In this document: in pieces, positions 1 through 6,032 of the stretch | How the letters are laid out: each line of letters starts with the position of its first letter | Numbering within the stretch: the first letter of the stretch is position 1 | Assembly: GCA_964563535.1 (NCBI GenBank) | Contig: CAZLXP010000086.1 | Location: 1 to 11,016 of the forward strand | Length of the DNA: 11,016 bases | Reading direction: 5' to 3' | From: WVWN01 sp964563535 | GTDB taxonomy: Bacteria; RBG-13-66-14; B26-G2; WVWN01 | Position numbers and translations under genes: made by a program | The notes under the pieces: generated by a model | What the model was told of the DNA's origin: nothing | Databases searched by the model: none | Seen by the model: the letters and a program-made list of their open reading frames with translations, nothing else

Positions 1-336
1 CCCGCCAAGCCGCGGAAGGCCGCGCCTCGGGCCGCCGGGAAAGGCCTAACCGCCGACGAAATAAATCGAACGATTACCCAGCGCCGCGCCGGCATCCAGA
101 ACGAGTATAATACCCTACTGAAGAACAACCCCCACCTCGGCGGCGGCAAAGTAACGGTCCGCTTCACCGTCTCGAGCCGGGGCGACGTGACCTCGGCCGA
201 AATAGTAGAAGACTCGGTGGGAAACCCGGCGCTAGCCGCGGCGGTCCTGAGACGCGTCGGGAGCTGGAAGTTCCCCCGCTCGCCGGGCGAAACGGTCGTC
301 GTCTACCCGTTCGTATTCGTAGCCAGCGGGACCTAA
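1..336 (+). CDS. AgmX/PglI or TonB-type C-terminal domain protein (3' end only)
   Basis: The reading frame enters from the left edge and gives 111 residues before TAA. The first 15 residues are rich in Pro, Ala, Lys and Arg, like the linker that precedes this domain. The rest reads as a compact alpha/beta domain: a helix around ITQRRAGIQNEYNTLLKNNP, then GGGKVTVRFTVSSRGDVTSAE, a second helix around NPALAAAVLRRVGSWKFPR, and a final strand VVVYPFVFV. The order 'long helix, nPhL-GGkVtVrFtvss-G-V, WkFP, yPF-F' is characteristic of the AgmX/PglI C-terminal family, a relative of the TonB C-terminal domain found at the end of large periplasm-spanning or gliding/adhesion proteins. The function of the full protein cannot be told because the N-terminal part is missing. 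It ends in a strong terminator and is not co-transcribed with what follows. Confidence 0.75.
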   Translation, partial: PAKPRKAAPRAAGKGLTADEINRTITQRRAGIQNEYNTLLKNNPHLGGGKVTVRFTVSSRGDVTSAEIVEDSVGNPALAAAVLRRVGSWKFPRSPGETVVVYPFVFVASGT

Positions 337-366
337 CGCAAACTGCGTACGTACTATACTTATCAT

Positions 367-390
367 AAAAGCCGCCCCCGGGCGGCTTTT
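367..390 (+). terminator. Intrinsic terminator of the left-edge gene
   Basis: A perfect 10-bp inverted repeat, AAAAGCCGCC and GGCGGCTTTT, encloses a CCCG loop and lies 30 bases after the stop codon. The A-tract on one side and T-tract on the other make it usable in both directions. Confidence 0.85.
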
Positions 391-394
391 ATAC

Positions 395-432
395 AAAAAA
401 GTGTGCCGGGCGGCCAAAAGGACGCCCGACAC
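395..432 (-). terminator. Intrinsic terminator of tRNA-Thr
   Basis: Read on the minus strand, GTGTCGGGCG (432-423) pairs with CGCCCGGCAC (412-403), apart from one mismatch, and six T follow at 400-395. It lies about 35 bases past the tRNA 3' end. Five bases separate it from the plus-strand terminator, so the two units converge tail to tail. Confidence 0.75.
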
Positions 433-467
433 GGGTATTGGGGGGGGTCTTTGGGATATCAGGTATT

Positions 468-540
468 AGCCCACTGCCAGGATCGAACTGGCGACCTCAT
501 GCTTACCATGCATGTGCTCTACCTACTGAGCTAAGTGGGC
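468..540 (-). tRNA. tRNA-Thr (anticodon GGU)
   Basis: The minus strand folds into a full cloverleaf. The acceptor stem is GCCCACT with AGTGGGC (7 bp). The D arm is GCTC-AGTAGGTA-GAGC. The anticodon arm is CATGC-ATGGTAA-GCATG, with GGT at positions 34-36, which reads the threonine codon ACC. The variable loop is AGGTC and the T arm is GCCAG-TTCGATC-CTGGC. The discriminator base is U (complement of 468). The 3' CCA is not encoded, so the cell must add it with a nucleotidyltransferase. All stems are fully paired. Confidence 0.95.
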
Positions 541-591
541 ACACAGCCTTTTTCTTCGGGAGCACGGGAGGTCGCCGCCGATTCCACGAGA

Positions 592-620
592 TATTTAACA
601 TACGGCGGAACGGCTGTCAA
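592..620 (-). promoter_or_regulatory. Sigma70-type promoter of tRNA-Thr
   Basis: On the minus strand a consensus -35 TTGACA (620-615) is followed by a 17-base spacer and TAAATA (597-592). Transcription would begin near 585, giving a leader of roughly 45 bases before the mature tRNA 5' end at 540. Confidence 0.75.
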
Positions 621-830
621 GGAAAAAATTCACGGATGCGACCGAAATCGCCGGGTATAACTATTTCCCGCCTGGCGCTTTTGGCGAGGTCCGTAAAAAG
701 ACGGCGCCGACCTATGGTATATTGAAAGAGCTTTTATTACGGCCTGTCGCCGGGGCTCGAGCCGCTTTTAAACCCGCCCCGGCCGCCGGCAGTCAAATAT
801 ATAAACGTGTAGCGTAATTTATCGCGTCAA
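621..830. other. Intergenic stretch with no recognised gene
   Basis: Between the tRNA promoter and the ribosome-binding site of the lipoprotein gene I see no convincing coding region. AT-rich words at 718-723 (TATATT) and 798-805 (TATATAAA) could be -10 boxes for the lipoprotein gene, but neither has a good -35 partner at 16-18 bases, so its promoter remains unassigned. Confidence 0.5.
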
Positions 831-844
831 GGAGGATGACGGTT

Positions 845-1693
845 ATGGCTAAAAAATTCTTAGTCGGCGTCGGGGCCGCGGCGTTTTTGGCGTTAATATT
901 TTTCGCGTGCTCCAGTTCCACCGGCCCGAGCGATGAGGAAGACGTACGCGACCTCGTCGACGGCAAATACGCGGCGTATTTCGACGACCGCGACGCGTAC
1001 GGCGGCGGGAAACCGGGCGGCGGCGACGGCGAGGCCACGCTCCCGGTAAACTGGTGGCGGACGGTAACGTACGCCAAGCGAACCGTATACGTTACCCTCG
1101 AGGCCCCGTATACCGTGGCGGACGTCGTCGTCCGGGACGACATCCGCGGCCTGATGTATATAGACCGCTCGCCGAACAAGATCCTCGACCCGGGGACCAA
1201 GCCCCTCGCGGTATACCGGACGCGCCACGCCCGCTTCGAACGGGCCTCGAGCGACGACCCCTGGGAGCTTGAGGCCATAAGCCCGGCCAGCTACAGTGTT
1301 CAGGAAGAGGGCCGGCAAACGGTCACCATCACCAGCGTGCGCGTCGTTACCGGCGCGGGCTACGACCGGACGTTCGAGGATACCGCCGAACTCATCCCGC
1401 TCGACGAGCTCCCCCAGGTCAACCTGGGCGAGACGATCACGGTGACGGTCAAGGCGACGAACACCTCCGCCGAGGGGTGGGTGCCGAAGTCGTTCTGCTT
1501 CCTCCACCACGACTGGAAGCGTTACGACATGTCCGAAGAAAGCGGCGACGTCTTCAAGGGCGAATACCGGATAACCGCCCAGCCCGGCGTGCGCCACGGC
1601 GGCGCGAGCGCCATCGACGCCGGGACCCTTCAGAACGAGACCGCGGACGACTACAACGCCGACGGCTGGAGCCTGCCGTTCGTAGTTAAATAA
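845..1693 (+). CDS. Uncharacterised lipoprotein, 282 residues
   Basis: I chose the ATG at 845. The in-frame ATG at 836 overlaps the Shine-Dalgarno GGAGG (831-835) and cannot use it, whereas 845 sits nine bases after it. The N-terminus MAKKFLVGVGAAAFLALIFFAC is a lipoprotein signal peptide, with Cys22 as the lipidated residue; FFAC is a loose lipobox. The mature protein begins with a Ser- and acid-rich tether, then EEDVRDLVDGKYAAYFD, which looks like the first helix of a small alpha/beta (NTF2-like or lumazine-type) fold. A Gly-rich linker and beta-rich segments follow, the last (about residue 175 to the end) resembling an immunoglobulin-like sandwich with TVTVKATNTS. I do not recognise a family and assign no function. 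The gene is a single unit closed by its own terminator. Confidence 0.8.
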   Translation: MAKKFLVGVGAAAFLALIFFACSSSTGPSDEEDVRDLVDGKYAAYFDDRDAYGGGKPGGGDGEATLPVNWWRTVTYAKRTVYVTLEAPYTVADVVVRDDIRGLMYIDRSPNKILDPGTKPLAVYRTRHARFERASSDDPWELEAISPASYSVQEEGRQTVTITSVRVVTGAGYDRTFEDTAELIPLDELPQVNLGETITVTVKATNTSAEGWVPKSFCFLHHDWKRYDMSEESGDVFKGEYRITAQPGVRHGGASAIDAGTLQNETADDYNADGWSLPFVVK

Positions 1694-1715
1694 TCCCGCG
1701 CCCACCGCGACGACC

Positions 1716-1739
1716 AAAGCGGCCTCCGGGCCGCTTTTT
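1716..1739 (+). terminator. Intrinsic terminator of the lipoprotein gene
   Basis: A 9-bp stem, AAAGCGGCC and GGCCGCTTT, with a TCCG loop is followed directly by a T run. It lies 22 bases after the stop codon. Confidence 0.85.
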
Positions 1740-1762
1740 CACAACGCCGCGACGATTTCCCC

Positions 1763-1791
1763 TTGGGTTTCGGCGCCAGCCGTGTTATATT
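1763..1791 (+). promoter_or_regulatory. Promoter of ilvE
   Basis: The -35 TTGGGT (1763-1768), a 17-base spacer and the -10 TATATT (1786-1791) form a good sigma70-like promoter. Transcription would start near 1798, about 47 bases before the ilvE start codon. Confidence 0.65.
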
Positions 1792-1797
1792 AACACG
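1781..1797. promoter_or_regulatory. Dyad over the ilvE -10 box (candidate operator)
   Basis: CGTGTTA and TAACACG are perfect 7-bp inverted arms around a central TAT. The dyad contains the whole -10 box and ends at the expected transcription start, the classic position for a repressor that blocks RNA polymerase. The regulator is unknown and no repressor gene lies nearby. Confidence 0.45.
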
Positions 1798-1844
1798 CCA
1801 ACAGGAGGAGAGCCCTCTAACCTTCTGCCCCAGCGAGGGAAACG

Positions 1845-2897
1845 ATGGGATTCGAAATAAGACCCGTAAAGTACGTCCCGCCCGCCGAGATAGATTTCGA
1901 CAACCTCGGCTTCACTTTCATCCCCACCAAGAAGATGTTCGTCGCGCAATACGCCGGCGGCACGTGGACCGACCACGGCCTTATGCCCGTCGGCGAGTTC
2001 TGGGCCCACCCCGCCGCCGGCGCCTACCATTACGGCCAGGCGATATTCGAGGGGACGAAGGCCCGGCTGACCAAAGGCGGCGAGATCGTCCTCTTCCGCG
2101 CAATAGACAACGCGCGGCGGATGGCCGACGGCTGCCGGCGCCTGATGATGCCGGCCTACGACGAGGACAAGTTCGTCGACGCCGTATCGCAGACGGTCCT
2201 CGCCAACAAGGCCTACGTTCCAACGGAGGAGCAGGGCGCGTTATACATCCGGCCCGCGATGTTCGCCTCCGGCCCGGTGTTGGGCGTCAAACCGGCGGAC
2301 GAGTATATCTTTCTCGTCTTCGTATCGCCGGTGGGGCCGTACTTCAAAGGGGGATTCAATCCCATACGGTTGAAGATATCGAAAGAGTATCACCGGGCGC
2401 CGGCGGGAGGGGTGGGCTGCGTCAAAGCCGCGGGCAACTACGCCCCCGGGATGTACCCCCATTCCCTCGCCAAGCAGGAGGGCTACGCCGAGCTCCTCTA
2501 CCTCGACGTCAACAACGAGCACTTCGAGGAGGTGGGGGCGGCCAATTTCTTCCTGCGCAAGGGCGACGAGCTCGCGACGCCGTCGCTCGACGACAAGAGC
2601 ATCCTCCCGGGGTATACGCGGGCGAGCGTCCTGCAGCTGGCCGCGGACGAAAACCTCCTGACCATCGAACGGGACGTCTTCCTGGATGAGATCTACGACG
2701 CCGACGAATGCTTCTGCGCCGGGACCGCCGCGGTCATAACGCCCATCGGCGCCGTGAACGTAGACGGAAAAGAGGTCGTCATCGGCGGCGGCGGCGTCGG
2801 CAAGTACTCGCGCCTCTTCTACGACCGGCTCAACGCCATCATGCTCAAGGAAGCGCCGGACAAGTACGGCTGGGTGACGACCATAGGGAAGAAATAA
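1845..2897 (+). CDS. ilvE: Branched-chain amino acid aminotransferase, class II type
   Basis: This PLP enzyme of fold type IV swaps the amino group between glutamate and the 2-oxo acids of leucine, isoleucine and valine, the last step of their synthesis or first of their breakdown, in the cytoplasm. The 350-residue length fits the eukaryotic/bacterial class II subfamily. Visible signatures in order are YGQAIFEGTKAR (63-74), the NARRMADGCRRLMMP block (89-103), LYIRPAMF (133-140), GCVKAAGNYAPGM (191-203) with Lys194 as the PLP-binding lysine, EEVGAANFF with Glu229 at the expected 35 residues after it, ILPGYTRASVL (253-263) and CAGTAAVITPIGAV (291-304). The start is preceded by GAGGG at 1835-1839, six bases before ATG. 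It is a lone gene with its own promoter; no other ilv or leu genes are in view. The symbol ilvE follows common bacterial use. Confidence 0.95.
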   Translation: MGFEIRPVKYVPPAEIDFDNLGFTFIPTKKMFVAQYAGGTWTDHGLMPVGEFWAHPAAGAYHYGQAIFEGTKARLTKGGEIVLFRAIDNARRMADGCRRLMMPAYDEDKFVDAVSQTVLANKAYVPTEEQGALYIRPAMFASGPVLGVKPADEYIFLVFVSPVGPYFKGGFNPIRLKISKEYHRAPAGGVGCVKAAGNYAPGMYPHSLAKQEGYAELLYLDVNNEHFEEVGAANFFLRKGDELATPSLDDKSILPGYTRASVLQLAADENLLTIERDVFLDEIYDADECFCAGTAAVITPIGAVNVDGKEVVIGGGGVGKYSRLFYDRLNAIMLKEAPDKYGWVTTIGKK

Positions 2898-2917
2898 TCC
2901 CCTCGGGGCTTTACGCC

Positions 2918-2944
2918 GAAGCGGCGGCCTTCAAGGCCGCCGCT
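2918..2944 (+). repeat. REP-like palindrome R1
   Basis: GAAG at 2918-2921 leads into a palindrome, AGCGGCGGCCTT and AAGGCCGCCGCT around a single C (2920-2944). It follows ilvE and is one of the dispersed GGCGGCC/GGCCGCC palindromes in this window. It may also help end the ilvE transcript. Confidence 0.7.
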
Positions 2945-2959
2945 GCTTTCTATGAGCCA

Positions 2960-2979
2960 ACCCGCCCGCGCGGGCGGGT
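2960..2979 (+). terminator. GC palindrome after ilvE, possible terminator
   Basis: ACCCGCCCGC and GCGGGCGGGT form a perfect 20-base palindrome, followed by a mixed AT stretch with only short T runs. Its place between convergent genes suggests a terminator, but the weak U-tract makes this tentative. With R1, it is the main content of the 200-base gap between ilvE and the propeller array; the gap also contains a 14-base palindrome, CGTCATATATGACG, at 3030-3043. Confidence 0.45.
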
Positions 2980-3098
2980 ATTCTTATTTAGACACCGATT
3001 ACCCTACCGGGACGCAAGACGATAATACGCGTCATATATGACGTCGCCTGCTTTGTACTTATGCGCGGCGTCCGCGCCGCGGCCTCGGTCCTTTCGGG

Positions 3099-3857
3099 TC
3101 ATCTATACAACGCCTTCACCCGGCCCAGCGACGCCGGCGCCACGGCGGTATAGCCTTCGTAGCGGTAAATATAACCGTTTTGGCACAGGATGTATAGTTT
3201 TACCCACTGGTCGTAGGTGGGCCAATCGACGCCCGCGGCCACGCCGAGCGGCCTGGCCGGCATCGTGTCGAAAACTTGCCATAGGCGGTTATAGTCCCAA
3301 TACACGTCGTTGCTGTCGCGGACGCCGGCGAAGAAGTCGTCGTACGTCACCGGCGCCGCGGCCGGGCCGGCGAACGTCGATAATAAAGACCCGGTAGTCG
3401 CATTCAACCGCGCGATACAGCCCGCGTCGCGGCAGGCCGCGAACAGGCCCAGGCCGTGGGGACTATAACCATCCGTAAAACCCAGGCCGTAGGGAGCCCC
3501 CGCCGGGCAACGGAACGAACCGACCAACGAACCCGCCGTCGTGAGTCTGTAGATATATCCGTTGGTCCGGTTACTTATGAAGAACCGACTCCAGTTGTAG
3601 CCGTCGTACGTAATGCCCCGCGCGGGGGCCGGGACCGACACGGCGAAACTCCCCAGTAGCGAACCGTTCGTCGTCAATTCGCAAACGGTCGGCGGCGCGG
3701 CGTCTATCAAGACGTAAAAACCGCGGTTCTCGTACGCTACGTCTATAGCTCCCGGCGGCGCCGCGAACGAGGCCACGAGGCGCGGCGGCCACACTTGCGC
3801 GCCCGCGCCGGCCGCCAACGTCGCGATTACTATCGCGCCTAGAAACCCGCGAAACAT
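3099..3857 (-). CDS. Secreted beta-propeller-like protein, array copy 1
   Basis: This 252-residue protein has a Sec signal peptide (residues 1-20, cleavage after AGA before QVWPP) and no lipobox or membrane anchor, so it should be released to the periplasm or outside. The mature part carries a repeated pattern about every 41-46 residues: 'GSLxxSF' strand, a Pro/Gly turn, 'RGxxY', then 'NGYIYxL'. This is the rhythm of four to five blades of a short NHL/YncE-like beta-propeller. Cysteines occur at FRCP, AAC and ILC as in the paralogs, plus two extra. It is last of three tandem same-strand genes, 60 bases after copy 2, with AGGGGG as ribosome-binding site. The first 110 coding bases and the 43 bases at the end are nearly identical to copy 2, while the middle is diverged. 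No enzyme motif is seen; binding or structural roles are possible. The family is not one I can name. Confidence 0.8.
   Translation of the reverse strand: MFRGFLGAIVIATLAAGAGAQVWPPRLVASFAAPPGAIDVAYENRGFYVLIDAAPPTVCELTTNGSLLGSFAVSVPAPARGITYDGYNWSRFFISNRTNGYIYRLTTAGSLVGSFRCPAGAPYGLGFTDGYSPHGLGLFAACRDAGCIARLNATTGSLLSTFAGPAAAPVTYDDFFAGVRDSNDVYWDYNRLWQVFDTMPARPLGVAAGVDWPTYDQWVKLYILCQNGYIYRYEGYTAVAPASLGRVKALYR
3107..3149. repeat. Near-identical 43-bp 3' block, copy 1 (partner 3926-3968)
   Basis: The last coding bases of copies 1 and 2 match with a single mismatch over 43 positions. They encode the shared TAVAPASLGRVKAL end. Together with the 5' block this frames a diverged central region. Confidence 0.8.
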
Positions 3858-3900
3858 TTCGGTACCCCCTTTTCGCTTCGAAACCCTGCGCCTGGTTATA
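3748..3900. repeat. Near-identical 153-bp 5' block, copy 1 (partner 4564-4716)
   Basis: Aligned without gaps to 4564-4716, this block differs at three positions only, counted by eye. It covers the signal-peptide region plus about 43 bases of untranslated leader. Identity includes codon third positions and non-coding bases, so it reflects recent common origin or gene conversion and not protein-level constraint alone. Confidence 0.85.
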
Positions 3901-3917
3901 CTATATAGAGTCCCAAG

Positions 3918-4673
3918 CTAATGGAACAACGCCTTCACCCGGCCCAGCGACGCCGGCGCGACGGCGGTCCAACCGAAATACTGGTAAATGTAACCGTTAT
4001 TACATAAGACGTAGAGGTAAACGTCCGGGTCCGTTTCCCATAGGATGCCCGCCGCTACGCCCAACGGCCTCGCCGGCAATTTATCCATAACTTGCCACGC
4101 GCCGTAATAATCCCAAAAGAGGTTATTCGAGAAGCGGTCGCCGGCGAAGAAATCGTCGAAAGTAACTACGGCCGTAGACGGCCCCTCAAAACTCGAGAGG
4201 ACCGAACCGGTAGTGACGTTAAACCTTACGATTTGGTTCTCGTCGCGGCACGCGGCAAACAACCCGGCCCCGTGCCGAGTTAACCATGCGTAACCCAGCG
4301 CGTAAGGTTTGCCGACGGGGCATATAAAAGAACTTGCGAGCGACCCGGCCGTAGTAATTTTATAGATGTAACCGTTCAGGCGGTTACTAATGAACATCCA
4401 TTCGCGCGTATATTCGATATAAGTTAAACCGCGGACGCCCTGGGGCAACGTTACGGTAAAACTCGCCGTTATGGACCCGTTGTAGTTAAGTTGATATATC
4501 TGCCGCTGCGGACTGTCGGCTAGTACGTATAACGGCCCCCGCCCCTCGAATGCGACGTCAATCGCTCCCGGCGGCGCCGGGAACGAGGCCACGAGGCGCG
4601 GCGGCCACACTTGCGCGCCCGCGGCCGCCGCCAACGTCGCGATTACTATCGCGCCTAGAAACCCGCGAAACAT
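3918..4673 (-). CDS. Secreted beta-propeller-like protein, array copy 2
   Basis: This 251-residue paralog has the same signal peptide as copy 1 apart from one Gly-to-Ala change (MFRGFLGAIVIATLAAAAGA, cleaved before Gln21). Blade landmarks are VASF (28-31), GSITASF (66-72), GSLASSF (110-116) and GSVLSSF (156-162), then WDYYGAWQVMDKLPARPLGVAAG (187-209) and LCNNGYIYQY (223-232), closing with ASLGRVKALFH. Spacing of 41-46 residues supports a small beta-propeller of roughly five blades. Conserved cysteines are at ICP, AAC and LC. It sits in the middle of the array, 60 bases from each neighbour, and its ribosome-binding site AGGGGG matches that of copy 1. A short hairpin TTTCG-AAG-CGAAA lies just before that site in both. 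Function is unknown; the asymmetric pattern of similarity is described among the findings. Confidence 0.8.
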   Translation of the reverse strand: MFRGFLGAIVIATLAAAAGAQVWPPRLVASFPAPPGAIDVAFEGRGPLYVLADSPQRQIYQLNYNGSITASFTVTLPQGVRGLTYIEYTREWMFISNRLNGYIYKITTAGSLASSFICPVGKPYALGYAWLTRHGAGLFAACRDENQIVRFNVTTGSVLSSFEGPSTAVVTFDDFFAGDRFSNNLFWDYYGAWQVMDKLPARPLGVAAGILWETDPDVYLYVLCNNGYIYQYFGWTAVAPASLGRVKALFH

Positions 4674-4716
4674 TTCGGTACCCCCTTTTCGCTTCGAAAC
4701 CCTGCGCCTGGTTATA
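4564..4716. repeat. Near-identical 153-bp 5' block, copy 2 (partner 3748-3900)
   Basis: Direct repeat of 3748-3900 at an offset of 816 bases. Recombination between the two would delete or duplicate one gene unit and leave an intact signal peptide. Confidence 0.85.
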
Positions 4717-4733
4717 GGGTATGTAGTCCCACG

Positions 4734-5492
4734 CTAACGGAATAAAGCCTTCACGCGGCCGAGCGAGGCGGGCCCGACCGTAATATAACCGTAGTAATAA
4801 TAAATAAACCCGTCAGCGCAAAGAACGAAACCGCAGATACCTTCGTCGTAAGGCCTATGTTCGACCCCAACCGCTACCCCGCGCGGACGGGCGGGCAGCT
4901 TGTCGAGGACCTGCCAACTACCGTAATAATCCCAATAGAGAAACCGCGAATAGCGGTCTATCGCTAAGCAATAGTCGAATCCTATGACCGCCGAAGCGGG
5001 GCCCCGGAAACTTGATAAAAGCGAACCCGTCGCCGGGTCGATTTTCGCTATCAAGTTTTCGTCCGGACAAGCGGCGAATAAACCCTCTCCGTGGCGGGAA
5101 TAGTCCGAATAGGTAAACCCGTAAGGCTTACCTGCGGGGCATACGAAAGAACTAATTATCAAACTTGCCCTAGGAATCTCGTAGATATAGCCGTTTATAC
5201 GGTTACTTATCCACAAAGCCTGGTCGTTAAACGGCGTATAACCCAAACCCCGGGCCCCCCGCGGGACGGGCACGGTAAAAATATTTATTATAGATCCGCC
5301 TAAGCCGTTGAGTTCGTAAATCGTCGGGGGGCTCCCGTCGACGAGAATAAAGTCCTCGAATACCCCAAGAGCTATGTCCAAAGCCCCCGGCGGCGCCGGG
5401 AACGATGCGACAAGCCGCGGCGGCCACACTTGCGCGCCCGCGCCGGCCGCCAACGCCAAAACGGCCGCCGTAAATAAAACGTCGCGAACCAT
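4734..5492 (-). CDS. Secreted beta-propeller-like protein, array copy 3
   Basis: This is the first gene of the array in transcription order, 252 residues. The signal peptide (MVRDVLFTAAVLALAAGAGA) differs from copies 1 and 2 in its first half, then joins the shared AGAQVWPPRLVASFPAPPGA. The body keeps the family skeleton: GGSIINIF, RGLGY, ISNRINGYIYEI, SSFVCPAGKPYG, GLFAACPDEN, TGSLLSSFRGP, WDYYGSWQVLDKLPARPRGVAVG, VLCADGFIYYYYGY and ASLGRVKALFR. Cysteines at VCP, AAC and VLC match the paralogs. It has AGGGGG before the start but an otherwise different upstream sequence, so this end may hold the promoter of the three genes; I could not find a good -35/-10 pair. It is probably exported and non-enzymatic, with function unknown. 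Confidence 0.8.
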   Translation of the reverse strand: MVRDVLFTAAVLALAAGAGAQVWPPRLVASFPAPPGALDIALGVFEDFILVDGSPPTIYELNGLGGSIINIFTVPVPRGARGLGYTPFNDQALWISNRINGYIYEIPRASLIISSFVCPAGKPYGFTYSDYSRHGEGLFAACPDENLIAKIDPATGSLLSSFRGPASAVIGFDYCLAIDRYSRFLYWDYYGSWQVLDKLPARPRGVAVGVEHRPYDEGICGFVLCADGFIYYYYGYITVGPASLGRVKALFR

Positions 5493-5578
5493 CTTCGTAC
5501 CCCCTTTTTATTTACACCCTCGGAACGTTAACGCGACTCGATTTATCTGAACCCAACCCCAGCCCTTGCTCCCGGCCC

Positions 5579-5604
5579 GCGGCGGCCATAAAGGCCGCCG
5601 CTCC
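5579..5604 (-). repeat. REP-like palindrome R2
   Basis: GCGGCGGCC (5579-5587) and GGCCGCCGC (5593-5601) flank ATAAA. Read on the minus strand, GGAG (5604-5601) precedes the stem, and AAGGATAAG comes before that, as in R3. It lies just after the cupin gene and could also act as its terminator, but no T run follows. Confidence 0.7.
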
Positions 5605-5619
5605 TTATCCTTCCGTTAT

Positions 5620-5979
5620 TCAGTCGCCCGTGGCCGTAACGGTCTCCTTCTCGAACATGAGGACGACGGTGCGCCGGGGCGCCCGCGGCCTGTGCGCAAC
5701 GCCTTTGGGCACGACTAAGCCCTGGCGCGGCCCAAGCTCCACCGTCCGCCCCTCCAAGTCTATCATAAGCTTGCCGTCGAGGACGAAGAAGAACTCGTCC
5801 TCGCGGTCGTGCTTGTGCCAGTGGAACTCGCCCTCCAGGACGCCGAGGCGCACGACGGCGTCGTTGACGCGGCAGAGGGTCTGGTTCCACCAGCGCTCGG
5901 CGCACCCGTCGGCCAAGCGGCCTACCTCCACGACCTCCAGCGGCCCGTACTTCACGTCGGTGTGAATAGAATATTCCAT
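5620..5979 (-). CDS. Single-domain cupin protein, 119 residues
   Basis: This is a small cytoplasmic protein of the cupin_2 type. Cupin motif 1 is complete: GEFHWHKHDREDEFFFVLDG (50-69), with likely metal ligands His55, His57 and Glu62 in the HxH(x)4E(x)6G pattern. Motif 2 is GLVVPKGVAHRP (87-98), supplying His96 in PxGxxH. The barrel fills almost the whole chain, and no partner domain is present. Homologues of this form are annotated only as cupin-domain proteins; some bind a divalent metal and act as isomerases or dioxygenases, but the substrate cannot be inferred here. The start has AGGGA about eight bases upstream, and a TATAAT -10 box lies further up, so it probably has its own promoter although it follows a barrel-protein gene on the same strand by 50 bases. 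Confidence 0.9.
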   Translation of the reverse strand: MEYSIHTDVKYGPLEVVEVGRLADGCAERWWNQTLCRVNDAVVRLGVLEGEFHWHKHDREDEFFFVLDGKLMIDLEGRTVELGPRQGLVVPKGVAHRPRAPRRTVVLMFEKETVTATGD

Positions 5980-6003
5980 CGATTTTCCCTAGGAGCGGCC
6001 TAT

Positions 6004-6032
6004 ATTATATCCCCTGGCTGCGGCGGCGCCTA
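6004..6032 (-). promoter_or_regulatory. Probable promoter of the cupin gene
   Basis: A perfect TATAAT (6009-6004 on the minus strand) has, 17 bases upstream, only the weak -35 TAGGCG (6032-6027). The -35 overlaps the stop codon of the preceding gene. Transcription would start near 5997, about 18 bases before the start codon. Confidence 0.5.

Noticed and set aside
438..725. Open frame of 95 codons on the plus strand
   Set aside because: It runs straight across the tRNA-Thr gene on the other strand and through its promoter, has no ribosome-binding site, and its product has no recognisable pattern.
836..844. Upstream ATG at 836 as the start of the first lipoprotein
   Set aside because: It overlaps the Shine-Dalgarno sequence. 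The ATG at 845 has correct spacing and gives a better signal peptide.
893..1717. Long minus-strand frame of 274 codons opposite the lipoprotein gene
   Set aside because: It is an antisense shadow produced by GC-rich third positions. The plus frame has a ribosome-binding site, a lipoprotein signal and a terminator; this one has none of these.
1763..2689. 308-codon plus-strand frame overlapping ilvE
   Set aside because: An Arg/Gly/Pro-rich out-of-frame shadow; the ilvE frame has all the family motifs.
3099..5492. The three propeller genes as fragments of one broken gene
   Set aside because: Each has its own signal peptide, ribosome-binding site, full set of repeats and stop codon, so they are intact paralogs.
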